Source: UBA6115 sp050952935 (GTDB lineage: Bacteria; Bacillota; Clostridia; Christensenellales; Aristaeellaceae). From it: DNA of 64,000 bases. A program made the translations under genes and the position numbers. The notes beneath the pieces were generated by a model. That model searched no databases, was not told the origin of the DNA, and was given only the letters and a program-made list of their open reading frames with translations. Shown piece by piece: positions 27,184-35,013 of this stretch; position 1 is the first letter of the stretch; each line of letters starts with the position of its first letter. The stretch spans positions 1,426,001-1,490,000 of the forward strand of contig JBMNLS010000001.1 in assembly GCA_050952935.1 (NCBI GenBank), read 5' to 3'.

Positions 27184-27468
27184 TTACTTCTCTAGCGGCA
27201 GGATGCTTACCTGCGTGCGGAACTTGCCCAGGTGATGAAAGTGCACCAGGCCATCAATCTTGGCGAAAAGGGTATCATCCTTGCCGCGGCCAACGTTTTC
27301 ACCGGGATGGATGCGGGTGCCGCGCTGGCGCACCAGGATATTGCCGGCCAGCACAAACTGCCCGTCCGCCCGCTTGGGGCCAAGGCGTTTGCTGGCGCTG
27401 TCACGGCCGTTGCGGCTGGAACCAACGCCCTTTTTCGAGGCAAATAATTGCAGATTCAGCTTCAGCAT
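27184..27468 (-). CDS. rpmA: 50S ribosomal protein L27 (with cleavable N-terminal extension)
   Basis: 94 aa. The N terminus M-L-K-L-N-L-Q-L-F-A-S-K-K-G carries the Bacillota-type extension in which Prp cleaves after F-A or nearby, leaving the mature SKKGVGSSRNGRDS. RPxxL27 features: RLGPKRADGQFV, RQRGTRIHPGENVGRGKDDTLFA. The 3' part ends with GKFRTQVSILPLEK. Cleavage is expected by homology (staphylococcal and bacillar L27); it is not seen here directly. Confidence 0.95.
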   Translation of the reverse strand: MLKLNLQLFASKKGVGSSRNGRDSASKRLGPKRADGQFVLAGNILVRQRGTRIHPGENVGRGKDDTLFAKIDGLVHFHHLGKFRTQVSILPLEK

Positions 27469-27487
27469 GGGGTTTCCTCCGTTTCTT

Positions 27488-27811
27488 TCATAGCGCCTGA
27501 TCAATCAGACGGACATTGTTGGGGTAGGCGTCTATCAGGTCTTTTCCGCCCTGGCGAAAGGTTTCAAGGATGACCAGGGCCTCGTGTGTGTGTTCATTTT
27601 CCGGCAGGGTAACAGTGAGTTTTCCGTTTGCCTGATACACCTGAGGTTTTACGGCAGCCACTGTTTCAAGCGCGTTGGCGCAGGTGACAGCCAGAAAGGA
27701 GACAGCGGCGCATACCAGATCGTTTCCTTCGGAGCCTGCCCCGGCGTGGCCGGAGACATCGTAGCCGTTCAAACAGCCATCAGTGTCATACAGCAGGCGG
27801 ATGGTGGTCAT
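27488..27811 (-). CDS. prp: Prp cysteine protease (L27 maturation, YsxB family)
   Basis: 107 aa. The family signature GHAGAGSEGNDLVCAAVSFL (residues ~22-41) contains the catalytic His and Cys. Prp removes the N-terminal extension of L27. The gene sits between rplU and rpmA, its usual position. The ATG overlaps nothing; it begins just after the rplU stop. Confidence 0.9.
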   Translation of the reverse strand: MTTIRLLYDTDGCLNGYDVSGHAGAGSEGNDLVCAAVSFLAVTCANALETVAAVKPQVYQANGKLTVTLPENEHTHEALVILETFRQGGKDLIDAYPNNVRLIDQAL

Positions 27812-27812
27812 C

Positions 27813-28118
27813 TTAGGCGGTGATGCCGGTGATCTCCACCTTGGTAAAGGGCTGGCGATGGCCCTGTTTGCGGCGATAGTTCTTCTTGGCCTTGAATTTA
27901 TAGACCACGATTTTCTGACCACGGCCATGCTGGAGCACTTTGCCGGTGACGCTGGCGCCCTTGACCTCAGGGGTGCCCACGACTACCTTGTCCCCACCCA
28001 GCATGAGCACCGGGAAACTGACCTCGCTGTTGAGCTCTTTGTCCAGTTTTTCAATGTAGATGATGTCCCCCTCGGAGACCCGATACTGTTTGCCGCCTGT
28101 CGCGATGATTGCGTACAT
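27813..28118 (-). CDS. rplU: 50S ribosomal protein L21
   Basis: 101 aa: MYAIIATGGKQYRVSEGDII at the start, with KVLQHGRGQKIVVYKFKAKKNYRRKQGHRQPFT (typical L21 RNA-binding loop) near residue 60-95. The start is the second ATG, with GGAGGTG 6-7 nt upstream. Binds 23S rRNA. First gene of the rplU-prp-rpmA unit. Confidence 0.95.
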   Translation of the reverse strand: MYAIIATGGKQYRVSEGDIIYIEKLDKELNSEVSFPVLMLGGDKVVVGTPEVKGASVTGKVLQHGRGQKIVVYKFKAKKNYRRKQGHRQPFTKVEITGITA

Positions 28119-28215
28119 ATGCAGCACCTCCGTTTCAAAACTCGCCGGGCATTAGGCAGAGGGCCTTGAGGCAGCGCATGCGCATTTTGAGCCTCTCCCG
28201 AGCGGCTAAAAAATA
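28119..28215 (-). promoter_or_regulatory. Candidate L21 leader in the rplU 5' untranslated region
   Basis: About 95 nt separate the promoter and the rplU ribosome site. On the minus strand it is G+C-rich with potential pairings (for example TGCGCATGCGC, itself palindromic, and GAGAGGCTC). L21 leaders that bind the protein for feedback control are known in Bacillota, so this is a fair but unverified candidate. Confidence 0.4.
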
Positions 28216-28244
28216 ATATAACACACGTTTCTCTTTTCAGTCAA
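28216..28244 (-). promoter_or_regulatory. Promoter of rplU-prp-rpmA
   Basis: Minus strand TTGACT, 17 nt, TTATAT. Confidence 0.6.
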
Positions 28245-28251
28245 GCGATAT

Positions 28252-29775
28252 TCAGGATTTTCCAGCCTTTGGCGTCAGCTGTTCCAGGTTGTTGTCAAGC
28301 GCCGTGGTATAGGGCGAATCCCCGGCGAAATCCTTAACTGCCTTTGCGGCGCGGGGAATGAGGGAAAGCGTGCCCGGGCCGCCCACGCAGCCGCCGGGGC
28401 AGGCCATGCCTTCCAGCAGATATCCGTCCAATTTTCCGGCTTTTGCCTGTGCCAGCATCTTTCGGCAATCCTGAAGGGTATCTGCCTGCATCACGGGCAC
28501 CTGGCGGTTTTCATTGGTTTTCTTAATGACATTGACCACCGCCTCCGCCACACCACCTGCCACCGCGTAGTTCCGGGCGTCACGGGAGGCCTGGGTGGTG
28601 AGCTCTGCCTCGGGCATGTCGCTTAGCTCAATCTGTTTGGCGCTGAAAAGGCCCATCAATTCTTCAAAGGTGATCACATAATCCACATAAGGGCTGACTT
28701 CCTCATCCAGCGCCTCCAGCTTTTTGGAGATACAGGGGCCTATGAACACCACTTTGCCATCCGGATGTTCCTCCTTGATCTTTTTGGCGGAGGCAACCAT
28801 GGGGGTGTGGGTGAGGGCAATGCAATGGGACAGGCTGGGCTGGGTTTGTCTGGCAAAAAGCGCCCAGGAGGGGCAGCAGCTGGTGCCCAGGAAGGGCTTG
28901 CTATCCGGCACATCTCGCACAAACTCCTCCGCTTCATGGAGGCTGCCCACATCCGCTCCCCAGCCCACCTCAATCACCCGGCTGATGCCCAGCGCCTTGA
29001 TGCCGGAGACGATTTTGCCGGGCGTGGCCAGGGGACCGAACTGCCCGACAAAGGAGGGCGCAATGGCGGCAAACACCTTGTGTCCCGTACGGATAGCGGT
29101 GATGAGTTGAAAAATCTCTGACTTGTCCGCAATGGCCGCGAAAGGGCAGGATACAATGCATAGCCCACAGGAAACGCATTTATCCTGATCAATGGCTGCC
29201 CGACCCAAATGATCCGAATGAATGGCTTTGGCGCCGCAGGCCTGAGCGCAGGGGCGGCCAAAGCGGGAAATGGCCTGATAGGGGCAGGCGGAAACACAGC
29301 GCCCGCACTTGATGCATTTTTCCTGATTGATTGTGGCAGCGGTCTTGCCAATGGAGATCGCGTTGACCGGGCACACGGTGGTGCAGGGGTGGGCCAGGCA
29401 TTTGCGGCAGTTATCAGACACCTTAACGGTATCCGTGGGGCAGGCCTCACAGGCAAAAGGGATGACATTGATCAGCGGCAATTCCAACTGCTTATCACTG
29501 GTGGCGCAGGCTGCCATGCCTTCGGTCAAGGGCTGGTGCATCCCAACCGGGCGGATGGGCAGGCCCAAAGCCAGACGGATGCGCTCCCGGATGATGGCGC
29601 GCTCCTTGAACACGCTTTCCCGGTAGGTGGCCACCTCTCCGGGGATGATGCGGTAGGAGCTTTCATAAAAGAAGTTAAAGTCATCCTTGGTTAAATCCCG
29701 CTCAAAAGCAAATTTTGCCACCTCGGTAAACACCTGACGGCGTATTTTGGTGATGGGGGTGAACAGACCTCTCAT
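28252..29775 (-). CDS. [FeFe] hydrogenase-like iron-sulfur protein (group B type)
   Basis: 507 aa. N-terminal: a cluster of Cys (FACEACPTDTVKVSDNCRKCLAHPC) followed by ferredoxin motifs CIKCGRCVSACP near residue 155 and CVSCGLCIVSCP near 200. The C-terminal half has the H-cluster cysteines: GTSCCPSW (motif L1), FIGPCISKKLEA (L2) and EGMACPGGCVGGPG (L3). These motifs fit the monomeric, ferredoxin-linked group B enzymes. The exact role, producing or sensing H2, cannot be determined. Maturases (hydEFG) are not in the window. It is 14 nt downstream of its ferredoxin partner. Confidence 0.85.
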   Translation of the reverse strand: MRGLFTPITKIRRQVFTEVAKFAFERDLTKDDFNFFYESSYRIIPGEVATYRESVFKERAIIRERIRLALGLPIRPVGMHQPLTEGMAACATSDKQLELPLINVIPFACEACPTDTVKVSDNCRKCLAHPCTTVCPVNAISIGKTAATINQEKCIKCGRCVSACPYQAISRFGRPCAQACGAKAIHSDHLGRAAIDQDKCVSCGLCIVSCPFAAIADKSEIFQLITAIRTGHKVFAAIAPSFVGQFGPLATPGKIVSGIKALGISRVIEVGWGADVGSLHEAEEFVRDVPDSKPFLGTSCCPSWALFARQTQPSLSHCIALTHTPMVASAKKIKEEHPDGKVVFIGPCISKKLEALDEEVSPYVDYVITFEELMGLFSAKQIELSDMPEAELTTQASRDARNYAVAGGVAEAVVNVIKKTNENRQVPVMQADTLQDCRKMLAQAKAGKLDGYLLEGMACPGGCVGGPGTLSLIPRAAKAVKDFAGDSPYTTALDNNLEQLTPKAGKS

Positions 29776-29789
29776 TTATCATACCTGCC

Positions 29790-30080
29790 TTATTTGTTCT
29801 GACAGCGGGGATGTCGGCAGCTTTCCATGATGGCGGCCATGACGGATTCACTCTCCGCCTGGGAAATGAGCTGTCCGTCCACCTTGACAAAGGGACCGTT
29901 TTCACCGTTTTTACACAGGTTCAGACAGGAGACGGCCTTCACCTCAACGGTGCAGTCCTCACAGGCGTCGCCCAAGCTCTGTCTGATCTCATCCAGGGAA
30001 TGGACGGCATCGATGATGTTCATGGCGCCAAGCATGGTACAATGGGTGCCGACGCAGACTTCCACAAGAATTGTTCCCAT
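29790..30080 (-). CDS. NuoE-like thioredoxin-fold [2Fe-2S] protein
   Basis: 96 aa. Cys pattern C-V-G-T-H-C (CX4C) near residues 9-14 and C-L-N-L-C (CX3C) near residue 50, matching the [2Fe-2S] NuoE/HndA fold. It begins at an ATG with GGAGGAAGAG upstream. Directly precedes the hydrogenase-like gene and is probably its electron partner. Confidence 0.82.
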   Translation of the reverse strand: MGTILVEVCVGTHCTMLGAMNIIDAVHSLDEIRQSLGDACEDCTVEVKAVSCLNLCKNGENGPFVKVDGQLISQAESESVMAAIMESCRHPRCQNK

Positions 30081-30121
30081 CTCTTCCTCCCAAGGTGTGT
30101 TTTGATGATTTAATTGTTGGC

Positions 30122-30150
30122 ATTGTACCATATGAATGCCAGATATACAA
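30122..30150 (-). promoter_or_regulatory. Promoter of the [2Fe-2S] protein-hydrogenase unit
   Basis: Minus strand TTGTAT, 17 nt, TACAAT, about 42 nt before the ATG. Confidence 0.45.
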
Positions 30151-30255
30151 AGCTTGACCTTGATGTTTTGTGTTGAAATCCGGGTTGAAAACAATCATAA
30201 GATGATAAACATCAAAAAAATAAATACACTACAATATAATAAACCGCGTTTTGGC

Positions 30256-30285
30256 TTGTGCTTTCTGCCATGCTTGTGTTAAAAT
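30256..30285 (+). promoter_or_regulatory. Candidate promoter of the V-ATPase operon
   Basis: TTGTGC, 18 nt, TAAAAT, 34 nt upstream of the first start codon. Confidence 0.45.
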
Positions 30286-30319
30286 ACGTGACACAAAGTG
30301 ATATGTTGAGGTGAAACGG

Positions 30320-30643
30320 ATGGCGGAAAATATTCTTCAGCACATACTGAAAGCAGAACAACAAGCCGATGCCATGCTGAGCGAAGCGCAAGCTGAGGCA
30401 AACGAAGCCATCAAGGGCGCCCAGACGGCGGTGCGTGAGGAAGAACGCAAGGCGGCGGTGGAACACCGCGCTTTATTCCGGCAAATCGTTGAGAGCAAGC
30501 GTCAGGAGGTGCAGTCTCGCCTGGATGCCCAGGCAGATGCCCGCAGGGATGAGATCGAAGCCTTCATCCGTGATGCCAGTAGCCGTCTGTCCCAGGCGTC
30601 CGACATGATCGTTCAGGAGGTGTTGGCTGATGGCGATCGCTGA
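30320..30643 (+). CDS. V-type ATPase subunit G/H (peripheral stalk)
   Basis: 107 aa, one long Ala/Glu/Arg-rich helix (HILKAEQQADAMLSEAQAEANEAI), matching the NtpF/AhaH peripheral-stalk family. It pairs with subunit E. ATG chosen with GAGGTG 6 nt upstream. First of nine genes in the order H-I-K-E-C-F-A-B-D; overlaps the subunit I gene by 14 nt. Confidence 0.75.
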   Translation: MAENILQHILKAEQQADAMLSEAQAEANEAIKGAQTAVREEERKAAVEHRALFRQIVESKRQEVQSRLDAQADARRDEIEAFIRDASSRLSQASDMIVQEVLADGDR

Positions 30644-32531
30644 GATGAAGCGTATCAGCTTGCTCATCATGCGCCGGGATCATGATCGGCTGCTTCGTTT
30701 CGCCCAGCGCCTTGGTTGTGTTCAGGTGACCCAGGTAGAAATCCCCGAATCTCTGATGTTGCGCAAGGATAATGCGAGGATCGCAGAAATCGAAGCAGAG
30801 CTGGCGCGATATCAGTGGGCTATCCGCAAGCTGGTGAAATATGACCCGGTGAAACAATCGATGTTTACTCCGCTGCCTGAAGTAAGCCCGGATGATCTGG
30901 AACAACGGGATCATGAAAAAGCGGAAAGCGTGATTCAGCAAGCTGAGGAGCTGGAACGCAGAGCCGGCGAACTGCGGGGGCAGGAAAGCCGGCTGCATGT
31001 GTCCATGGAGCAGCTTGCGCCCTGGATGGCGCTTGATATTCCGGCGGAATTGAACCACAATACAAAATCCATTCAGATTATTTCCGGCACAGTAAACGCG
31101 CAGGCGCTAAATGATTTGATGGTGGCGTGGTCGGGAGAGCCTGTGGTAATCCGTGCCCTTGATCTGGTGAAAAGCCAGCAATATTTCTGGGCTGCCGTGC
31201 ACAGGGATGAGGCTGAGCGCTTTAGTCAGGCGCTGCAGGAGATCGGCTATCAGCAAATTGCCCTGCCGGAGGGAAAGGGCACTCCCAGGGCCCGGTATGA
31301 GGCGGATGAAAAAGCCTTGGCTGCCCTGGCGGAAGAGCAAAGCGCCCTGGAGGAAGAATGGCGTGAGCTTGCCCATCACTTGCCAGCACTGCGTTTGGCT
31401 TATGAAACGCTTAAAGCCGAGCAAGCCCGGGAAGAGGCGCAGGATCGGATGGCACACACCGCCACCACCAGCTTCCTGCAGGGCTGGGTGCCCGCTTATG
31501 CCGCGCCGGGTGTGGAAGCGGCTGTCAAGGACCGCTTTCCCGATGCGGTTATCACTTTTTCCGACCCTGAGGAAGGGGAAGAACCCCCGGTGCTGCTTCG
31601 AAACAATCCTGTAGTGGCCCCCTTTGAGACAGTGGTCACGGGCTTTTCTTTGCCCCATCCCAGCAGCATTGACCCCACTGCTGTCATGATGCCGTTTTTC
31701 GCATGTTTTTTTGGCATGATGGTTTCTGACGCGGGCTATGGCCTGATGATGGCCATCCTGGTTCCTATTTTAATTAAGCTGATGAAGCCTTCCAAAGGCG
31801 GGCAAAAGCTGTTTTGGGTCATTGGCATGGGGGGCGTCTTCACGGTGCTGTGGGGAGCTTTGTACAATACATGGTTTGGTTTTGCCCCCTGGCCTACGGT
31901 GTTTGACCCTGTGAATGATTCTTTGCCGGTGATGGGGGTTTGTATCGGCCTGGGCGCTTTGCATTTGTTTACAGGGCTTGGGATGGGCGCATATCTGAAC
32001 ATCCGCCGGGGGCATTTTTTGGATGCGGTGTATGATCAGATCAGCTGGTTTGTTCTGGTGGTTGGTTTGGGGCTTATGCTGTTGCCTCAAACATCTCAAG
32101 TCGGCAAATGGATGGCGATCGCGGGCGCTGGAATCATCCTGCTGACTGCAGGGCGTGGCAAGAGCAAGAACCCGTTGAAACGCCTGCTGTCTGGCCTTGG
32201 TGCGCTCTATAACGTATCCGGCTGGCTGAGCGACCTGCTAAGCTATATGCGGTTGTTTGGCATGGGCCTTGCCACGGGAGTGATCGGCATGGTGATCAAC
32301 CTCTTGGTGGGCATGGTGGCAAAAAGCGGCATCATCGGCATTATTATCGCTATCCCGCTGTTTGTGGGGGGGCATCTGTTTAACGCTGCCATCAACATTC
32401 TTGGTGCCTATGTGCATGCCAGCCGGCTTCAGTATATTGAGTTTTTTGGCAAATTCTATGAGGAAGGGGGCACCTCGTTCATGCCCCTTGGCTATTCGCC
32501 GCGGTACGTTCGCGTCCATGACGCTTCGTAA
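30630..32531 (+). CDS. ntpI: V-type ATPase subunit I (a-type membrane subunit)
   Basis: 633 aa. A soluble N-terminal half (coiled-coil with AELARYQWAIRKLV and EEQSALEEEWRELA), then eight or so C-terminal membrane helices (ADPSIDPTAVMMPFFACFFGMMVSDAGYG). The essential channel Arg is expected in LSDLLSYMRLFGMGLATGVIGM (residues ~530-550). It forms the ion half-channels against ring subunit K. Confidence 0.92.
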   Translation: MAIAEMKRISLLIMRRDHDRLLRFAQRLGCVQVTQVEIPESLMLRKDNARIAEIEAELARYQWAIRKLVKYDPVKQSMFTPLPEVSPDDLEQRDHEKAESVIQQAEELERRAGELRGQESRLHVSMEQLAPWMALDIPAELNHNTKSIQIISGTVNAQALNDLMVAWSGEPVVIRALDLVKSQQYFWAAVHRDEAERFSQALQEIGYQQIALPEGKGTPRARYEADEKALAALAEEQSALEEEWRELAHHLPALRLAYETLKAEQAREEAQDRMAHTATTSFLQGWVPAYAAPGVEAAVKDRFPDAVITFSDPEEGEEPPVLLRNNPVVAPFETVVTGFSLPHPSSIDPTAVMMPFFACFFGMMVSDAGYGLMMAILVPILIKLMKPSKGGQKLFWVIGMGGVFTVLWGALYNTWFGFAPWPTVFDPVNDSLPVMGVCIGLGALHLFTGLGMGAYLNIRRGHFLDAVYDQISWFVLVVGLGLMLLPQTSQVGKWMAIAGAGIILLTAGRGKSKNPLKRLLSGLGALYNVSGWLSDLLSYMRLFGMGLATGVIGMVINLLVGMVAKSGIIGIIIAIPLFVGGHLFNAAINILGAYVHASRLQYIEFFGKFYEEGGTSFMPLGYSPRYVRVHDAS

Positions 32532-32583
32532 GGCGCTGTGCGCCTGATACACCTAATCATTTTTCATTTGGAGGAGTATAATT

Positions 32584-33072
32584 ATGGAAATCTTAGGCTT
32601 GACTCTCGGTCAGGTACTGGCACTGGTGGGCGCGGCGCTGTCCGTCACCCTGGCGGGTATGGGCTCAGCCAAAGGCGTTGCCCTGGCGGGCCAAACCTCC
32701 GCTGGCGTTTCAACTGAGAATCCGGAAGTCAACGCGAAACTGACAGTGCTGCAAATTTTGCCCGGCACCCAGGGCATCTATGGCTTCCTGATCGGCGTGA
32801 TTATTTTGGTTAATATTAACGCGCTGGGCGGGGAGATGAAAGCGGTGGAAGTGATGCAGGGCCTATCCTACATCGCCGCTGTTTTGCCGGTTGCCGTTGT
32901 GGGCTTCTATTCTGCCATTTATCAGGGTAAAGTTGCTGCTGCCGGCATGCTGATGGTTGGCCAGCACCCGGATATGTCAGGCAAGGCGATCATGATGACC
33001 GTTATGGTGGAAACCTATGCGGTGCTAGCGCTGCTGGCCTCTTTCCTGATGGTCAACGCCATAAAACTGTAA
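32584..33072 (+). CDS. ntpK: V-type ATPase subunit K (proteolipid ring)
   Basis: 162 aa, four membrane helices as two fused hairpins. It carries the Na+-site residues known from Enterococcus hirae NtpK: Thr62 and Gln63 (LPGTQGIYGF), Gln114 (YQGKVAAAG) and Glu143 (MVETYAVLAL), with the 29-residue Gln-to-Glu spacing conserved. This suggests Na+ rather than H+ coupling. GGAGG lies upstream of the ATG. Confidence 0.92.
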   Translation: MEILGLTLGQVLALVGAALSVTLAGMGSAKGVALAGQTSAGVSTENPEVNAKLTVLQILPGTQGIYGFLIGVIILVNINALGGEMKAVEVMQGLSYIAAVLPVAVVGFYSAIYQGKVAAAGMLMVGQHPDMSGKAIMMTVMVETYAVLALLASFLMVNAIKL

Positions 33073-33082
33073 GGGGGAGCAG

Positions 33083-33676
33083 ATGGACACAAAGCCCATC
33101 CTGGCTAGAATCGAGGCGGACGCGCGGAAAGCCGTGGCCGATGTCCTCAAAGAAGCCGAGAATCGGGTACTTTCCATCCACGAAAGGTCTGATTTGCGCC
33201 TTGCTGAGATGAAAGCTGAAGCGCAAAAGGAAGGCCGGGCGGAAAGCCTGCGCCTGGAAGAGCGCATGCTGCGCCTCTCGGAGCTGGAAACGCGCAAAGA
33301 ATTGCTGGCTGCCCAGAGAACGCTGATGGATCAGGCCTTTGATCAAGCGCTTGAAAAGCTGCGCGAGCTGCCGGAAGAGGAGTTTAAAGCATGGCTCCTA
33401 AAGCACCTGGAGCAAGCCCGGGGCGATGAACAGGTGCAAGCCGGCGCCGTGAACGATAGCTTTTATACGCCTGATTTCCTGTCTGCTGCCAATGTGCGCC
33501 TCAAGGAGCTGGGCAAACCCGGCAAGCTGGCAGACCGTGGCGGAAGGGCGCCTGGCGTCACCGGCCTTGTGCTGTACAGCCAGGGCAGTGAGATGTATTG
33601 CAGCCTGGAAAGCGCCTTGGAGCAAAAACGGCTGGATCTTGAAACCAGGCTTGCCAAGATGCTGTTTGACCTGTAA
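33083..33676 (+). CDS. ntpE: V-type ATPase subunit E
   Basis: 197 aa. N-terminal helix (ARIEADARKAVADVLKEAENRV, EAQKEGRAESLRLEERM), C-terminal mixed domain. It forms the peripheral stalk with the G/H subunit. The order and length match subunit E; divergence is higher than for A and B. Confidence 0.82.
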   Translation: MDTKPILARIEADARKAVADVLKEAENRVLSIHERSDLRLAEMKAEAQKEGRAESLRLEERMLRLSELETRKELLAAQRTLMDQAFDQALEKLRELPEEEFKAWLLKHLEQARGDEQVQAGAVNDSFYTPDFLSAANVRLKELGKPGKLADRGGRAPGVTGLVLYSQGSEMYCSLESALEQKRLDLETRLAKMLFDL

Positions 33677-33694
33677 CCGGAAAGGAGGGCATCC

Positions 33695-34678
33695 ATGCCC
33701 CAACCCAGCATAGCTTATGCCGTGGGGCGCGTGCGCACCCTGGCCAAAAAACCGCTGGCTGGCGCACAGTTGGAGCGCCTGCTGGCAGCTTCCAGCTATC
33801 AGGAAGCGCTGCATATCCTCAGTGAAATGGGCTGGACAGACCTGGAGGACAAGGGCGTTGAGGCGGTGAGCGTCTCCCTGCTGGAAAAAACCTGTAAGCT
33901 CATCCGGGATATTTCGCCGGAACCGGAGCTGACCAATAGCTTCATGTTGCGTCATGACGCGCAGAATCTTAAAGCGCTGTTTAAGGCGCGCATTCTGGAT
34001 GTGAGCCCGGAAGCGCTGTCAAACTGCGGCACATTGCCTGTCAGCCTGCTTTCCCATGCGGTGGCAGAGCGCGCTTACGCCAGGCTGCCCAAACCCTTTG
34101 CCCGCGCCATGGATGAATTGGAAAAGCTGACCGCCATGCGGGTGAACCCCATGATGATTGACGTGCGTATTGACCAGGCGTTGTTTGAACTGGTTGACCA
34201 GAACATGGTAAAGGTCAAATCAAAAGCCGCCCGGGAATACTTCCGCGCCAAGGCGGACTTTGTTAACACGCTTACCTATTTGCGGATGCGCGAAACGACA
34301 GACATGGGGGACATCAGCCTGGAAACCCTGATGGTGCCGGGTGGCAGGTTGGGCAAGTGGGATTGGCGCAGGCTGGCGGAAAGCCCGGAGCGCCTGCCCT
34401 ATCTTTTGAACAGGTATGGAAGCGGCGTTCAAAACGCGCTGATTAAGGCGATGGCGGATGCCAAGGCGCTGCCGTCTCTCGAAAAGGCGGCGGATGACTA
34501 TCTGCTGGATCTGTTCCGGCCCTACCGCAATGAGCCCTTTTCTATCGAGGTGCTGGTGGGTCATTTGCTGGCGCTTGAGCGGGAAACCGCTGCCGTCAGG
34601 CTGATTCTGGCGGGCAAGCTGAACGGCTTCGAGCCGGAGCTGATCAAGGAAAGGCTGCGTGAGGCGTATGTACGATAA
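33695..34678 (+). CDS. ntpC: V-type ATPase subunit C (central stalk-ring connector)
   Basis: 327 aa, helical, of the NtpC/AtpC (vacuolar d-type) family: YAVGRVRTLAKKPL at the start, NSFMLRHDAQNLKALFKAR near residue 85, RLILAGKLNGFEPELIKERLREAYV at the end. Couples the central axis to the K ring. A GGAGG lies 8 nt upstream. It overlaps subunit F by 11 nt. Confidence 0.88.
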   Translation: MPQPSIAYAVGRVRTLAKKPLAGAQLERLLAASSYQEALHILSEMGWTDLEDKGVEAVSVSLLEKTCKLIRDISPEPELTNSFMLRHDAQNLKALFKARILDVSPEALSNCGTLPVSLLSHAVAERAYARLPKPFARAMDELEKLTAMRVNPMMIDVRIDQALFELVDQNMVKVKSKAAREYFRAKADFVNTLTYLRMRETTDMGDISLETLMVPGGRLGKWDWRRLAESPERLPYLLNRYGSGVQNALIKAMADAKALPSLEKAADDYLLDLFRPYRNEPFSIEVLVGHLLALERETAAVRLILAGKLNGFEPELIKERLREAYVR

Positions 34679-35009
34679 TCTGCGCATCGGTGTGGTGGGC
34701 GAAGAAGACGCCATTTTGGCTTTTAAGGCCATTGGCGCTGAGGCTATTCCCGCTATAACCACGGATGAAGTCACTGCAGCCCTGTTTAAACTCAGCCAGG
34801 AGAAGGTGCCGGTGATTTTTATCACCGAGCAGGCCGCCCGCATGGCGCCTGAGGCGCTTGAACGCTACGAGACAACGCCGGATGTGGCGATTATTCCCAT
34901 TCCCGGCATCATGGGAACCGATGGCTATGGTGAGGCGCGGGTGCGCGGCAACATCATCAAGGCCATCGGCGCGGATATTATTTTTAATCAAGAGAAGAAA
35001 GAGGGATAA
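34668..35009 (+). CDS. ntpF: V-type ATPase subunit F
   Basis: 113 aa from an ATG inside the end of ntpC: MYDNLRIGVVGEEDAILAFK, then the FITEQAARMAPEALERYE helix and IPIPGIMGTDGYGEARVR at the end. Part of the rotating central stalk with subunit D. Confidence 0.87.
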   Translation: MYDNLRIGVVGEEDAILAFKAIGAEAIPAITTDEVTAALFKLSQEKVPVIFITEQAARMAPEALERYETTPDVAIIPIPGIMGTDGYGEARVRGNIIKAIGADIIFNQEKKEG

Positions 35010-35013
35010 GAGC

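Noticed and set aside
30212..30466. Minus-strand 84-aa ORF near the V-ATPase promoter
   Set aside because: Overlaps the promoter and the first V-ATPase gene; no ribosome site or homology.
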